A stretch of DNA of 64,000 nucleotides from Franconibacter pulveris DSM 19144 (GTDB lineage: Bacteria; Pseudomonadota; Gammaproteobacteria; Enterobacterales; Enterobacteriaceae): assembly GCA_000621185.1 (NCBI GenBank), contig KK211221.1, forward strand, positions 62,001-126,000. The letters are read 5' to 3'. This document shows, piece by piece, positions 21,596 to 32,667 of this stretch. Positions within the stretch are counted from its first letter, which is position 1; each line of letters begins with the position of its first letter. The position numbers and the translations under genes are program-made. Under the pieces are notes generated by a model, which saw only the letters and a program-made list of their open reading frames with translations, was not told the DNA's origin and made no database searches.

Positions 21596-21632
21596 TTACC
21601 CGCGCTGCGAAACATGCGCGCAGCGCGGGTAA
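21596..21632. repeat. long GC-rich inverted repeat between flgN and murJ
   Basis: TTACCCGCGCTGCG (21596-21609) and CGCAGCGCGGGTAA (21619-21632) form a perfect 14-bp stem around a 9-nt loop. There is no T-run on either side, so it is not a standard terminator; it lies just past the murJ stop. Confidence 0.7.
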
Positions 21633-21659
21633 GAAAGCGTCATTCGCTGTCGGCGCGCC

Positions 21660-23216
<1,557 letters not shown>

Positions 23217-23308
23217 CTAACGCCTGCAAAGCAGGCGTCGGGGCGTTGAGCGAAGCGCTTAGTCTACTCAACTGCCGGGGAAATACTACCGGCAGTTGTT
23301 ACGAGGGA

Positions 23309-24232
23309 TTATTCGCTTATCGCCTCCCGCCAGAGTTTCTCAATGATCCGCTGGGCAAGTAGCGCCTGGTCGCCTGCCGTTTCCGGAACAGTCTGATTCG
23401 TCACGCAGTCGATGAAGTGACGCGCGCAGCCGACAAACCCGCGCTGCTCCAGGGTGCTCTGCCAGCCCGGCACCGGGCTTGCCACGACGCCTGCGCCGCG
23501 CTCTTCGCGCCATTCACGCATATCGGTGACTTCATAAAGGCCGCCGTCGGTCACCGCCTGCACCCATTCGCGCTGGCTTCCGGCCCGCCGGTGCATGCTG
23601 GTGGTGATTTGCAGACGATCCCGGGCGAAGTGATGTTCAGCATACAGCATTTCGCCCTGCTCATTGGCCATCAGCGCGCCGCTCTGAAGCGTCCCCTCGC
23701 CGCCTGCCAGCCACAGCGCGGTATCCACCACATGCAGATAGTCATCAAGCAAGGTAAAGCGCAAATCATGCGGGCCGACGCTGTCGGCGCGGTGTTTATC
23801 CATACGCAGCGAGGCGGCGTCTGTGAGGCGCGCTTTCAGCGCCTGATAGCGTGGGGCAAAGCGTCGGTTGAAGCCCACCATCAGCGTCAGCTTCTTACGG
23901 GCGGCCAGCGCCACCAGCCGTTCGGCGTCCGCCAGATTTTCCGCGAGCGGCTTATCCACGCAGACATGCACGCCCGCATTCAACAATTCGCTCACTACCT
24001 GATAGTGGCTGCTGGTGGCGCTGTGCACGAACACGGCGTCGCACTGCGCGGCGAGCGCCTGCAGCGAGTCGACATAAGGCAGGCGATACGCCTCGCAAAC
24101 GGGCAGCGCTTTCGCTTTATTCGGCGAAAAAGCGCCGGTTAACCGCCACTCTGTGGCGTGAGAAAGCACCGGCAGCCACGCTTTTTGCGCAATGCCGCCA
24201 AGCCCTACCACGCCGATGCGAAGTTTGCTCAT
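23309..24232 (-). CDS. yceM: Gfo/Idh/MocA-family oxidoreductase YceM
   Basis: A 307-aa predicted NAD(P)-dependent oxidoreductase. The N-terminal Rossmann motif is VGLGGIAQKAW (about 9-19), followed by the CVDKPLAEN segment near 95 typical of the family. The substrate is unknown; it was once named MviM because it lies next to mviN/murJ. The gene stops one base after yceH begins to end (24233 is the only spacer base), so yceH-yceM-murJ may be one transcript. Two hairpins without T-runs (23270-23297 and 23221-23237) follow it. Confidence 0.92.
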   Translation of the reverse strand: MSKLRIGVVGLGGIAQKAWLPVLSHATEWRLTGAFSPNKAKALPVCEAYRLPYVDSLQALAAQCDAVFVHSATSSHYQVVSELLNAGVHVCVDKPLAENLADAERLVALAARKKLTLMVGFNRRFAPRYQALKARLTDAASLRMDKHRADSVGPHDLRFTLLDDYLHVVDTALWLAGGEGTLQSGALMANEQGEMLYAEHHFARDRLQITTSMHRRAGSQREWVQAVTDGGLYEVTDMREWREERGAGVVASPVPGWQSTLEQRGFVGCARHFIDCVTNQTVPETAGDQALLAQRIIEKLWREAISE

Positions 24233-24233
24233 A

Positions 24234-24881
24234 TCAGTCTCCCAGGTGGCCCAGCAGCGCTTCGAGGCGGGATTTCAACTCCGCCACTTCCGCTTCCAGC
24301 GCCTCGACGCGCTGCGTCAGATCGTCCGCAGGCGCGCTGACCGCCTCTACGGCCGCGGCCAGCGTTTCCGTTTCGCCGCTAAAAAGGTGCATATAGCGGC
24401 TTTCACGCTTGCCCGGCTCGCGCGGCAGACGCGCGACAAAGGGCCCGTCTTCGCGGTTCGCCAGCCCGTCCAGCGCACTTTCCACTTCAGCCATGTCGGC
24501 GAACTCATACATGCGCCCTACCCGGCTGCGCAGTTCGCCCGGTGTTTGTGGTCCGCGCAGCATCAGCGTGGCGACCAGCGCCACCTCCGGCGGCGACAGC
24601 TTCAGCGCGCCGAATTCAGAATTACAGAAGCGCTGCTCATATTTGGTGACGCGGTTGCCAAAACCGCTGACGGTGCGCAGATAATGACGCTTGACCAGCT
24701 CATCCAGCGCATCCTGCACCTCGCGCTCTGAAAGGTTCATTACCGGCTCGCGGTTGGTTTTTTGGTTGCAGGCGGTGACCACGCCGTTAACCGAAAGCGG
24801 ATACTGCTCGGGCGTGGTGACCTGCTTTTCCAGCAGGCTGCCGATGACGCGAGCTTCCACCGCGCTTAACTGATGTTTCAT
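24234..24881 (-). CDS. yceH: DUF480 protein YceH
   Basis: A 215-aa protein starting [20 protein letters not shown], with two winged-helix-like repeats (about 1-160) and a C-terminal heptad-like helix ([17 protein letters not shown]). The family has no assigned function. It lies 9 bp after rimJ and 1 bp before yceM, in conserved order. Confidence 0.92.
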   Translation of the reverse strand: MKHQLSAVEARVIGSLLEKQVTTPEQYPLSVNGVVTACNQKTNREPVMNLSEREVQDALDELVKRHYLRTVSGFGNRVTKYEQRFCNSEFGALKLSPPEVALVATLMLRGPQTPGELRSRVGRMYEFADMAEVESALDGLANREDGPFVARLPREPGKRESRYMHLFSGETETLAAAVEAVSAPADDLTQRVEALEAEVAELKSRLEALLGHLGD

Positions 24882-24890
24882 CTTTGCTCC

Positions 24891-25475
24891 TTAACGACCC
24901 GGGGTCCATTCTCTGGCGGTGAGCGCGGTTAACACATGGTCGCGCCACACGCCGTCAATCAGCAGATAATCTTTGGCGTAGCCCTCTTTTTCAAAGCCGA
25001 GGCGGGCGAGCAGATCGCCGCTGCGCTTATTGTGCGGCATGTAATTAGCCATAATGCGGTGCATATGCTGGGTGCGCTGCATGTAACGAATGGCGGAGGT
25101 GAGCGCTTCAAACATCAGCCCCTGTCCCTGCCACTTTTCCCCCAGCGAATACCCGAGGTAGCAGGCGTGAAACGAGCCGCGTACCACATTGGAAAAATTG
25201 GCCACGCCGCGGATCGCTTTTTCATCCGGATCGAGCAGCGCGAAATAAAAAGCGCTGCCTTGCTTGTGCAGTTCGTTGATCATGCCAAGGCGGGCCTGCC
25301 AGCCGGAGGGGTAGCAGTGGCTGTCGTCACGCACCGGCTCCCAGGGTTTTAAAAACTGGCGGTTTTCAGCGTAATAATCCGCGAGCCGCCAGGCGTCACG
25401 GTCATGCACCAGCCGCACCACCAGGCGATCGGTCGTTAATCGTACTTTCGGCACGTTACTGCGGTAGCCAAACAT
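24891..25475 (-). CDS. rimJ: ribosomal protein S5 N-alanine acetyltransferase RimJ
   Basis: A 194-aa GNAT-fold protein starting [18 protein letters not shown], with the acetyl-CoA-binding [15 protein letters not shown] segment (about 111-125) and [20 protein letters not shown] near the C-terminus. It acetylates the N-terminal Ala of S5. It is divergent from mdtH, with 268 bp between them holding no recognisable gene. Confidence 0.95.
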   Translation of the reverse strand: MFGYRSNVPKVRLTTDRLVVRLVHDRDAWRLADYYAENRQFLKPWEPVRDDSHCYPSGWQARLGMINELHKQGSAFYFALLDPDEKAIRGVANFSNVVRGSFHACYLGYSLGEKWQGQGLMFEALTSAIRYMQRTQHMHRIMANYMPHNKRSGDLLARLGFEKEGYAKDYLLIDGVWRDHVLTALTAREWTPGR

Positions 25476-25743
25476 TTATCACCCACTCCTTCGTCCACAA
25501 TAAGCCACACGGCGCGAGCGGCGATACGCCGCTGTCTCATGCGCGGTAAGTTAACTATACCTGTGCGAGACAAAACAGGGAAAACAACAACATACCATTT
25601 TCCGCACCCCGCGGCGCTATTTCGATTAACGTCATCAATTAAACATCTGGATCGATAAAAAAATATTGTTGTTTTGAATATAGGAAAGTCTGAGACGCGC
25701 CCGCAAAATAGAAGTTTATCTTTGCGTTTTCCCAGGAGGGGAA

Positions 25744-26952
25744 ATGGCCAGCGTGTCGCAGGCAAGGAGCCTGGGTAAATATTTCCTGCTGATTGACAAC
25801 ATGCTCGTGGTGCTGGGCTTTTTTGTCGTCTTTCCCCTGATTTCTATTCGCTTTGTCGATCAACTGGGCTGGGCCGCGCTGATGGTCGGTATCGCCCTCG
25901 GCCTGCGTCAGTTTATTCAGCAGGGGCTTGGGATCTTCGGCGGCGCGATAGCCGACCGTCTTGGCGCCCGGCCGATGATCGTCACCGGCATGCTGATGCG
26001 TGCGGCGGGTTTTGCGACGATGGCGGTCGCTCAGGAGCCCTGGATGCTCTGGCTCTCCTGTATTCTCTCCGGCCTTGGCGGCACCCTGTTTGACCCGCCG
26101 CGCTCGGCGCTGGTGGTAAAACTGGTGCGTCCGCACCAGCGCGGGCGCTTTTTTTCTCTGCTGATGATGCAGGACAGCGCAGGCGCGGTGATTGGCGCAC
26201 TGCTTGGCAGCTGGCTGCTGCAGTATGATTTTCGTCTCGTCTGCGGCGCAGGCGCGCTGCTGTTTGTGATTTGCGCAGGTTTCAACGCCTGGCTGTTGCC
26301 GGACTGGAAGCTTTCGACCATTCGCACCCCTATGCGCGAAGGGATGAGCCGCGTGCTGCGCGACAAGCGGTTTGTCACTTACGTGCTGACGCTTACCGGC
26401 TACTACATGCTGGCGGTGCAGGTCATGCTTATGTTGCCGATTATGGTCAATGACATCGCCGGCACGCCCGCCGCCGTGAAATGGATGTACGCCATCGAAG
26501 CGACGCTGTCGCTCACCCTGCTCTACCCTGTCGCTCGCTGGAGCGAAAAGCGCTTTCGCCTGGAGCACCGCCTGATGGCGGGCCTGCTGCTGATGACGCT
26601 GAGCCTGCTGCCGATAGGCCTGGTGGGCACGTTGCAGCAGCTATTTACCCTGATTTGTCTGTTTTACATCGGCTCGATTATCGCGGAGCCGGCACGGGAG
26701 ACGCTCAGCGCTTCGCTCGCCGATTCCCGCGCCCGCGGCAGCTATATGGGCTTCAGCCGCCTTGGCCTCGCCTTTGGCGGCGCGCTCGGTTATGCGGGCG
26801 GTGGCTGGCTGTTTGACGCCGGCAAAACGTTTCAGCAGCCAGAGCTGCCCTGGATGATGCTTGGCGTTATCGGCGTGGCGACATGCTTCGCTCTGTGGTG
26901 GCAGTTCAGCCAGAAGCGCCTCGAGCCGAGCATGCTTGAACCGGGCAGCTAA
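25744..26952 (+). CDS. mdtH: MFS multidrug efflux transporter MdtH
   Basis: A 402-aa protein with about 12 membrane helices and the MFS motif [15 protein letters not shown] after helix 2 (about 66-80). The E. coli homologue gives low-level resistance to quinolones. The start follows a strong AGGAGGGGAA site. It is followed by grxB after 62 bp. Confidence 0.94.
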   Translation: MASVSQARSLGKYFLLIDNMLVVLGFFVVFPLISIRFVDQLGWAALMVGIALGLRQFIQQGLGIFGGAIADRLGARPMIVTGMLMRAAGFATMAVAQEPWMLWLSCILSGLGGTLFDPPRSALVVKLVRPHQRGRFFSLLMMQDSAGAVIGALLGSWLLQYDFRLVCGAGALLFVICAGFNAWLLPDWKLSTIRTPMREGMSRVLRDKRFVTYVLTLTGYYMLAVQVMLMLPIMVNDIAGTPAAVKWMYAIEATLSLTLLYPVARWSEKRFRLEHRLMAGLLLMTLSLLPIGLVGTLQQLFTLICLFYIGSIIAEPARETLSASLADSRARGSYMGFSRLGLAFGGALGYAGGGWLFDAGKTFQQPELPWMMLGVIGVATCFALWWQFSQKRLEPSMLEPGS

Positions 26953-27014
26953 TTTGCCCCGCCCTGGCTTCTCTTCCATACTGAAGGCACGGACGCCATA
27001 ACAGGAGGAGAAAC

Positions 27015-27662
27015 GTGAAGCTATATATTTACGATCACTGCCCGTTTTGCGTGAAGGCGCGCATGATATTTGGGCTGAAAAATATCCCGGTTGAGCTGAA
27101 CGTGCTGCTCAACGATGATGAAGAAACGCCCACCCGGATGATTGGTCAGAAGATGGCCCCGATACTGCAAAAAGATGACAGCCGCTATCTGCCGGAAAGC
27201 CTCGATATTGTCTACTACGTCGATAAACTCGACGGCAAACCGCTGCTCACCGGGAAGCGTAATCCGGCCATTGAAACCTGGCTTCGCAAAGTAAACGGCT
27301 ACGTCAACCGCCTGCTGCTGCCGCGCATCGCCAAAGCACCTTTTGATGAATTCGCCACCCCACAGGCGCGGGCTTACTTTGTGAAAAAGAAAGAGGCGGC
27401 GATTGGCGCTTTCGAGGAGCATCTTGCCCACTCGGCAGGGCTTATCAAGAACATCAACGATGATTTGCGCGATCTCGATAAGCTGATTAAGCAGCCTAAC
27501 GCCGTCAATGGCGAGCTCTCAGAGGATGATATTCATCTCTTCCCGCTGCTGCGTAACCTGACGCTGGTGGCAGGCGTAGAGTACCCGACCCGCGTGGCGG
27601 ATTACCGGGACAATATGGCCAAACAAACCCAGGTCAACCTTCTCTCCTCAATCTCTATTTAA
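27015..27662 (+). CDS. grxB: glutaredoxin 2
   Basis: A 215-aa GST-like glutaredoxin with the dithiol active site C9-P-F-C12 in the N-terminal thioredoxin fold and an all-helical C-terminal domain. It reduces disulphides and mixed disulphides using glutathione in the cytoplasm. An AGGAGGAG site precedes the ATG. Confidence 0.96.
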   Translation: MKLYIYDHCPFCVKARMIFGLKNIPVELNVLLNDDEETPTRMIGQKMAPILQKDDSRYLPESLDIVYYVDKLDGKPLLTGKRNPAIETWLRKVNGYVNRLLLPRIAKAPFDEFATPQARAYFVKKKEAAIGAFEEHLAHSAGLIKNINDDLRDLDKLIKQPNAVNGELSEDDIHLFPLLRNLTLVAGVEYPTRVADYRDNMAKQTQVNLLSSISI

Positions 27663-27669
27663 TCCTTAT

Positions 27670-27693
27670 GCCGGTGGCCGCCACCGGCTTTTT
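27670..27693 (+). terminator. terminator of grxB
   Basis: GCCGGTGG (27670-27677), CCG loop, CCACCGGC (27681-27688), then TTTTT. It starts 8 bp after the grxB stop. Confidence 0.85.
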
Positions 27694-27788
27694 CAGCCTT
27701 TTCCGCTGGCGACACTTACTCTGGCGCGACATGCTGCTTTGTGTCAGGATCCCCTGACACGGACTTTGTGCACATGTCGAGGAATGAG

Positions 27789-28349
27789 ATGAAGAGCTTT
27801 ATTGTCGCCGCCGCGCTGGTTGTCAGCGGTCTGCTGGCAGGGTGTAACCAGCTAACCCAGTACACGGTTACCGAGCAGGAAATTAACCAGGCGCTGCAAA
27901 AACGGAATAATTTCTCGCGTGATATCGGCGTGCCGGGCGTGGCGGATGCCCACATCGTGCTGAGCAACCTGGCAAGCCAGATTGGGCGTGAAGAGCCAAA
28001 CAAAGTCACCCTGACCGGCGATGCCAGTCTGGATATGACCTCCCTTTTCGGCAATCAAAAAGCGAACATGAAGCTGACGCTGAAAGCGCTGCCGGTCTTT
28101 AACAAAGAGAAGGGGGCGATTTATCTCCAGGAAATGGAGGTGGTTAACGCGACGGTTCAGCCGCAAAAAATGCAGGCGTTGCTGGAGACCCTGACGCCTT
28201 ACCTTAATCAGTCGCTGCGCAGCTATTTCAATCAGCACCCCGCTTATGTGCTGAGCGAAGATGGCAGCGAAGGCGAAAAGCTGGCCAAACGCTATGCCAA
28301 AGGGCTGGAAGTGAAGCCGGGTGAAATCGTGATCCCCTTTATAGACTGA
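27789..28349 (+). CDS. yceB: DUF1439 lipoprotein YceB
   Basis: A 186-aa predicted lipoprotein with signal and lipobox MKSFIVAAALVVSGLLAGCN (Cys at 19) and a beta-rich body typical of DUF1439. Function unknown. The frame opens 16 codons upstream, but the Met at 27789 fits the signal peptide. An 8-bp perfect inverted repeat (GTGTCAGG 27741-27748, CCTGACAC 27753-27760) lies in its leader. A 10-bp GC stem without T-run (28355-28380) follows the stop. Confidence 0.93.
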   Translation: MKSFIVAAALVVSGLLAGCNQLTQYTVTEQEINQALQKRNNFSRDIGVPGVADAHIVLSNLASQIGREEPNKVTLTGDASLDMTSLFGNQKANMKLTLKALPVFNKEKGAIYLQEMEVVNATVQPQKMQALLETLTPYLNQSLRSYFNQHPAYVLSEDGSEGEKLAKRYAKGLEVKPGEIVIPFID

Positions 28350-28393
28350 GTTTCCGCGCCGGGGTGATGGCCCCGGCGCGAAGCACGAAAAGG

Positions 28394-28422
28394 GTGCAAA
28401 CGAAAACGTTTCCGCTTATCCT
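28394..28422 (+). promoter_or_regulatory. pyrC promoter
   Basis: GTGCAA (28394-28399) and TATCCT (28417-28422) with 17-bp spacing. The expected start falls in the CCCGG run at 28428-28431, the type of start used for pyrimidine-sensitive start-site switching. Confidence 0.6.
28400..28415 (+). promoter_or_regulatory. PurR operator in the pyrC promoter
   Basis: ACGAAAACGTTTCCGC fits the PurR palindrome (ACGCAAACGTTTTCGT) and occupies the promoter spacer, as at E. coli pyrC. Confidence 0.82.
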
Positions 28423-28427
28423 TAGTG

Positions 28428-28465
28428 CCCGGCGCAAATCCAGCCATTTTTGTCCTTCTAGCCGG
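28428..28465 (+). promoter_or_regulatory. pyrC leader hairpin sequestering the ribosome site
   Basis: CCGGC at the transcript 5' end (28429-28433) can pair with GCCGG (28461-28465), which adjoins the Shine-Dalgarno GGAG. In E. coli pyrC, transcripts starting at C (high CTP) form this hairpin and are poorly translated, while those starting at G lack it. The same design is visible here. Confidence 0.65.
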
Positions 28466-28473
28466 AGCATTTC

Positions 28474-29526
28474 ATGACTGAACAACCCCAGGTGTTAACC
28501 ATCCGCCGTCCTGACGACTGGCATCTCCATCTGCGCGATGGCGAGATGTTGCAAACCGTTCTGCCTTATACCAGCGAGACCTATGCGCGCGCCATCGTCA
28601 TGCCGAACCTGGCTCCTCCGGTAACTACCGTGGCGGCGGCTGTCGCTTATCGCCAGCGTATTCTGGATGCCGTCCCCGCAGGCCATACGTTTGAACCGCT
28701 GATGACCTGCTACCTGACCGACACGCTGGATGCCGACGAGCTGGCGCGCGGCTTCGAGGAAGGGGTATTTACGGCCGCCAAGCTCTATCCGGCGAACGCC
28801 ACCACTAACTCAAGCCACGGCGTCACCAGCATTGACGCGATTATGCCCGTGCTGGAGCGTATGGAGCGTCTGGGCATGCCGCTGCTGGTGCATGGCGAAG
28901 TCACTCACGCAGATATCGATATTTTCGATCGCGAAGCGCGTTTTATCGAAACGGTAATGGAACCGCTGCGCCGCCGCCTGCCAGGGCTGAAAGTAGTGTT
29001 TGAGCATATCACGACCAAAGACGCCGCCCAGTATGTGCGTGAAGGCAATGAGCTTCTTGCCGCCACCATTACGCCGCAGCATTTGATGTTCAACCGCAAC
29101 CATATGCTGGTTGGCGGCGTGCGCCCTCACCTCTATTGCCTGCCCATCCTTAAACGCAGCGTTCACCAGCAGGCGCTGCGCGAACTGGTGGCGAGCGGCT
29201 TTGAGCGCGCTTTCCTGGGTACCGACTCTGCACCGCACGCTCGCCATCGCAAAGAAGCCAGCTGCGGCTGCGCCGGCTGTTTTAACGCCCCTTCCGCCCT
29301 GGGCGCTTACGCCACGGTGTTTGAAGAGATGAATGCGCTGGCGCATTTTGAAGCGTTCTGTTCGCTCAACGGCCCGCGCTTCTACGGCCTGCCGGTAAAC
29401 GAAGAGGTTATTGAGCTGGTGCGTGAAGAGGTAGAGATGCCGCAAAGCATCAGCCTTAGCGACGATAGCATCGTGCCGTTCCTGGCCGGTGAAAAAGTGC
29501 GCTGGTCCGTAAAACGCCAGGCATAA
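28474..29526 (+). CDS. pyrC: dihydroorotase
   Basis: A 350-aa class II dihydroorotase catalysing cyclisation of carbamoyl-aspartate in pyrimidine synthesis. Metal ligands are visible: H17-L-H19 in WHLHLRDG, the carbamylated Lys in [13 protein letters not shown] (about 103), and the catalytic Asp in LGTDSAPH (about 251). The upstream region carries a PurR box and a start-switch leader. Confidence 0.97.
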   Translation: MTEQPQVLTIRRPDDWHLHLRDGEMLQTVLPYTSETYARAIVMPNLAPPVTTVAAAVAYRQRILDAVPAGHTFEPLMTCYLTDTLDADELARGFEEGVFTAAKLYPANATTNSSHGVTSIDAIMPVLERMERLGMPLLVHGEVTHADIDIFDREARFIETVMEPLRRRLPGLKVVFEHITTKDAAQYVREGNELLAATITPQHLMFNRNHMLVGGVRPHLYCLPILKRSVHQQALRELVASGFERAFLGTDSAPHARHRKEASCGCAGCFNAPSALGAYATVFEEMNALAHFEAFCSLNGPRFYGLPVNEEVIELVREEVEMPQSISLSDDSIVPFLAGEKVRWSVKRQA

Positions 29527-29571
29527 GCTGCAGCATTTACATTGCCCCCTGTTGCAAGCCACTCCAATTAT

Positions 29572-29587
29572 CTGTATAAATATACAG
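29572..29587 (+). promoter_or_regulatory. LexA (SOS) box upstream of dinI
   Basis: CTGTATAAATATACAG is a near-perfect LexA operator (CTGT-N8-ACAG) lying 21 bp before the dinI ATG. Confidence 0.92.
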
Positions 29588-29608
29588 TATCGTTAACAGG
29601 GGGTGTTT

Positions 29609-29854
29609 ATGCGTGTAGAAGTGACTATCGCCAGAACCACAACGCTGCCGCCTGGCGCTATCGACGCCCTGGCTTGCGAGCTTAGCCGCCGAATTGAACA
29701 ACAGTTCCCCGACTTTCCTAACCGCGTCCAGGTGCGCTATGCCGCCACCAATAATCTTTCGGTACTGGGCGCAGGCAAAGAAGCGAAAGATCGCGTCAGC
29801 GAAATTCTTCAGGAAACCTGGGAAAGCGCTGAGGATTGGTTTAGCGAACCCTGA
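29609..29854 (+). CDS. dinI: DNA damage-inducible protein DinI
   Basis: An 81-aa SOS protein starting MRVEVTIARTTTLPPGAID with the acidic C-terminal helix ILQETWESAEDWF that mimics DNA and binds RecA, modulating LexA and UmuD cleavage. Met at 29609 was chosen over ATG 29603 on the family start and the AGGGGG site. Confidence 0.95.
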   Translation: MRVEVTIARTTTLPPGAIDALACELSRRIEQQFPDFPNRVQVRYAATNNLSVLGAGKEAKDRVSEILQETWESAEDWFSEP

Positions 29855-29885
29855 CTTAACCTAAATTTCTCTTATGGTGTCGTTT

Positions 29886-29911
29886 CCGGGCTTCGCCGCC
29901 CGGCTTTTTTT
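29886..29911 (+). terminator. terminator of dinI
   Basis: CCGGGC (29886-29891), loop TTCGCC, GCCCGG (29898-29903), then a T-run to 29911. The AT-rich 240 bp after it, up to bssS, shows no gene. Confidence 0.85.
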
Positions 29912-30155
29912 ATTTCTGCTATTATTAATAAAATGCTTTTCAGCATATCCTTATTGATCCTTCTTTTTCGCGTCTGCTATTGAATAATTTGCCGTTTTAT
30001 TGTTCAAATAAATCAATTATTTCAAAAAATGTGTTGCAGGGTATTTATTTTTGCCTCTTTTTAGCATATTGATTGATATACTTAGACAGCTTCAATAAAA
30101 CACGCATTGAAACCTCATGAGCCGTTGTCTTTAAACACGTATTAAGGGGGTTATG

Positions 30156-30410
30156 ATGGAAAAAATTAATGAAGTTATTCAGACACATCCCCTTGTTGGA
30201 TGGGATATCAGCACCGTAGACAGCTACGATGCCATGATGCTAAGGCTGCATTACTTGACATCCAATCCGTCTGACCATGAAGAGACGGAAATAGGCCAGA
30301 CCTTGTGGCTAACTACCGATGTAGCCAGACAATTTATTTCCATTTTAGAAGCTGGCATTGCAAAAATTGAATCCAGCGAATACCAGGAAAATGATTATCG
30401 CAAGCATTAG
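30156..30410 (+). CDS. bssS: biofilm regulator BssS
   Basis: An 84-aa protein starting MEKINEVIQTHPLVGWDIST, with TLWLTTDVARQFISILEAGI in the C-terminal half. The E. coli protein influences biofilm formation and indole/AI-2 signalling by an unknown mechanism. AAGGGGG precedes the tandem ATGATG; I took the second ATG, which gives the family length. Confidence 0.94.
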   Translation: MEKINEVIQTHPLVGWDISTVDSYDAMMLRLHYLTSNPSDHEETEIGQTLWLTTDVARQFISILEAGIAKIESSEYQENDYRKH

Positions 30411-30435
30411 TCTGATGCTTCCCTTATAACCATCG

Positions 30436-30466
30436 GGCGCTCTTCGGAGCGCCATTATTATTTTTA
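30436..30466 (+). terminator. terminator of bssS
   Basis: GGCGCTC (30436-30442), TTCG tetraloop, GAGCGCC (30447-30453), then an interrupted T-rich tract. Probable rather than certain because of the A interruptions. Confidence 0.6.
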
Positions 30467-30528
30467 GTCTTGTGCAACTTTCCCGCCTTAATTACTCTGC
30501 TAAGTAACAACCTATGCGGAGCACCTCC

Positions 30529-31644
30529 ATGCAATACGATTTGATTATCATTGGCAGCGGTTCGGTTGGCGCAGCGGCAGGCTATTACGCCACCCGGGCA
30601 GGGCTGAATGTCCTGATGACGGACAGTGGTCATCCGCCGCACCAGCAAGGCAGCCATCATGGCGAAACACGGCTTATCCGCCACGCTTATGGCGAAGGTG
30701 AAATCTATGTTCCGCTGGTACTGCGCGCCCAGGCGTTATGGGATGAGCTTCAGTCCCTTACCGAAGCGCGTATTTTTCAGCGCAGCGGCGTCATTAACCT
30801 GGGCCCCGCCCATTCTGAATTTTTGCGCAACGTAGCGCAAAGCGCTCAGCGCTGGCAGTTACCGCTTGAGACCTTCAATGCCGACCAACTCATGGCGCGC
30901 TGGCCGGAATTTCGCGTGCCGGATGATTATATCGGCTTGTTCGAACCCAATTCCGGCGTGCTCTACAGCGAAGCCGCTATCGCTAACTATATTCGCCTCG
31001 CTGAAGAAGCGGGCTGCGCCCAGCTCTTTAACTGCGCGGTCACCGCAATAGAGCCTCAGGCGCAGGGAGTGCGTGTGGTTACCGAGGATGGCGAATATGA
31101 AGGGCGCAAGGTGCTGATTAGCGCTGGTACGTGGGTTAAGCGTCTGGTGCCGCACCTGCCGATTACGCCGGTGCGCAAGGTGTTCGCCTGGTATCAGGCT
31201 GACGGGCGCTACAGCGTGAATAATCGCTTTCCCGCCTTTACTGGCGAGACGGCGAATGGCGACCAGTATTACGGCTTCCCGGCGGAAGATAACGCGCTGA
31301 AAATCGGCAAGCACAACGGCGGTCAGCCGATCAATTCCGCGCAAGAGCGCAAACCTTTCGGCGCAGTGGCGACCGACGGCGCCGAGGCGTTTCCTTTCCT
31401 GCGCCAGCATCTGCCTGGCATCGGCGGCTGTCTGCATGGCGCGTCCTGCACCTACGATAATTCCCCGGATGAAGATTTTATCGTCGATACCCTGCCTGAT
31501 TTGCCGCAGGCGATGATAGTGACCGGCCTCAGCGGTCACGGCTTTAAATTCGCGTCGGTGTTGGGCGAGATAGCGAGCCAGTTTGCCGCTGATAAACCTG
31601 TTGAGTTTGATCTCGCCCCTTTTAGTCTGTCGCGCTTCAAATAA
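30529..31644 (+). CDS. solA: N-methyl-L-tryptophan oxidase
   Basis: A 371-aa flavoprotein of the monomeric sarcosine oxidase family. The FAD-binding [17 protein letters not shown] lies at about 11-27 and the covalent-flavin cysteine at [14 protein letters not shown] (about 307). It demethylates N-methyltryptophan and related amines. I chose Met 30529, preceded by GGAGCACCTCC, over the ATG five codons upstream. Confidence 0.94.
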   Translation: MQYDLIIIGSGSVGAAAGYYATRAGLNVLMTDSGHPPHQQGSHHGETRLIRHAYGEGEIYVPLVLRAQALWDELQSLTEARIFQRSGVINLGPAHSEFLRNVAQSAQRWQLPLETFNADQLMARWPEFRVPDDYIGLFEPNSGVLYSEAAIANYIRLAEEAGCAQLFNCAVTAIEPQAQGVRVVTEDGEYEGRKVLISAGTWVKRLVPHLPITPVRKVFAWYQADGRYSVNNRFPAFTGETANGDQYYGFPAEDNALKIGKHNGGQPINSAQERKPFGAVATDGAEAFPFLRQHLPGIGGCLHGASCTYDNSPDEDFIVDTLPDLPQAMIVTGLSGHGFKFASVLGEIASQFAADKPVEFDLAPFSLSRFK

Positions 31645-31648
31645 ACGC

Positions 31649-31671
31649 AGCGGCCTGCGGGCCGCTTTTTG
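31649..31671 (+). terminator. terminator of solA
   Basis: AGCGGCC (31649-31655), TGCG loop, GGCCGCT (31660-31666), then TTTTG. Confidence 0.82.
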
Positions 31672-31710
31672 TTACGCTGAAATAAGGTGCTACTGGTTAA
31701 AAGGACAGGT

Positions 31711-31824
31711 ATGCAGCGGCTGATTCGTTTTCTGGTAAACAATGTTCGGGAACATCTGCTGGTTTATCTGGCGCTTTCTGCTCTGTTGGCGCTGCTGGAT
31801 CTGTTCTGGATTTACGCCAGTTAG
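31711..31824 (+). CDS. yceO: small membrane protein YceO
   Basis: A 37-aa reading frame starting MQRLIRFLVNNVREHLLVYL and ending LLDLFWIYAS, too short for a usual ORF cut-off. AAAAGGA lies 7 nt upstream of the ATG. One hydrophobic helix spans most of the C-terminal half. The NNVREHLL.YL pattern and the position between solA and yceJ match E. coli YceO, which is of unknown function. The 274 bp that follow, up to yceJ, are AT-rich and show nothing else. Confidence 0.85.
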   Translation: MQRLIRFLVNNVREHLLVYLALSALLALLDLFWIYAS

Positions 31825-32098
31825 CGCCATTAACTATTCAAAATAACTGACACATGGCTTACAAAAACTGACAACACACATGATTATTCTGCCGCTATTT
31901 TCTTTTTATTATATCTAAATAACCGTAATTTACTGTTTTAAAGCTAAATTTCAGAGGTTTTTTACCGTTTATCCGTCTTTCAATAGCCCAAACTTATCAA
32001 TCAAATTTTCTGAATAAGATTGTTGATTTTTTTGGTTTGCTTTTGGAACCTTCAACGGTCACTGTGGCTGCATCTTATTTATTAACGGATGCGTAACA

Positions 32099-32653
32099 AT
32101 GCAGTGGCGTAACACACCGTCGCAATATGGACATTTATCAGTACTGCTTCACTGGCTAATGGCGCTCGCCGTTTATGGCATGTTTGCGCTTGGGCTGTGG
32201 ATGGTGACGCTTGGCTATTATGATGTCTGGTATCACCGGGCCCCGGAACTGCACAAAAGTATCGGCATCGTTATTTTTCTCTTTTTACTGATGCGGGTTA
32301 TCTGGCGCTTTGTTTCGCCGCCGCCTCCCCCGCTCGCCTCTTATTCCCGCCTGACGCGTGTGAGCGCCGTCGCCGTTCATGTACTGCTCTATCTATTGCT
32401 GTTCGCGATTTTGCTGAGCGGTTATCTGATTTCGACCGCCGAAGGCAAACCCATCAGCGTGTTTGGGCTTGTTGAAATCCCGGCTATCTTCAGCGGCGCG
32501 GGCGAACAAGCCGATACGGCAGGCGATATTCATCTCTGGCTCGCCTGGAGCGTAGTGCTGCTCTCGGTGCTCCACGCTTTCGCCGCGCTGAAGCACCATT
32601 TCATCGATAAAGACGTTACCCTCAAGCGTATGCTCGGGAAATCGTCGCATTAA
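32099..32653 (+). CDS. yceJ: cytochrome b561-family protein YceJ
   Basis: A 184-aa inner-membrane protein with four helices and histidines placed as in b-type diheme cytochromes (VLLHWLMAL, ELHKSIGI, HLWLAWSVV, LHAFAALKHHF). It is probably an electron-transfer partner, acting with YceI. It is 14 bp upstream of yceI. Confidence 0.93.
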   Translation: MQWRNTPSQYGHLSVLLHWLMALAVYGMFALGLWMVTLGYYDVWYHRAPELHKSIGIVIFLFLLMRVIWRFVSPPPPPLASYSRLTRVSAVAVHVLLYLLLFAILLSGYLISTAEGKPISVFGLVEIPAIFSGAGEQADTAGDIHLWLAWSVVLLSVLHAFAALKHHFIDKDVTLKRMLGKSSH

Positions 32654-32667
32654 CCAAGGAGTGATAA

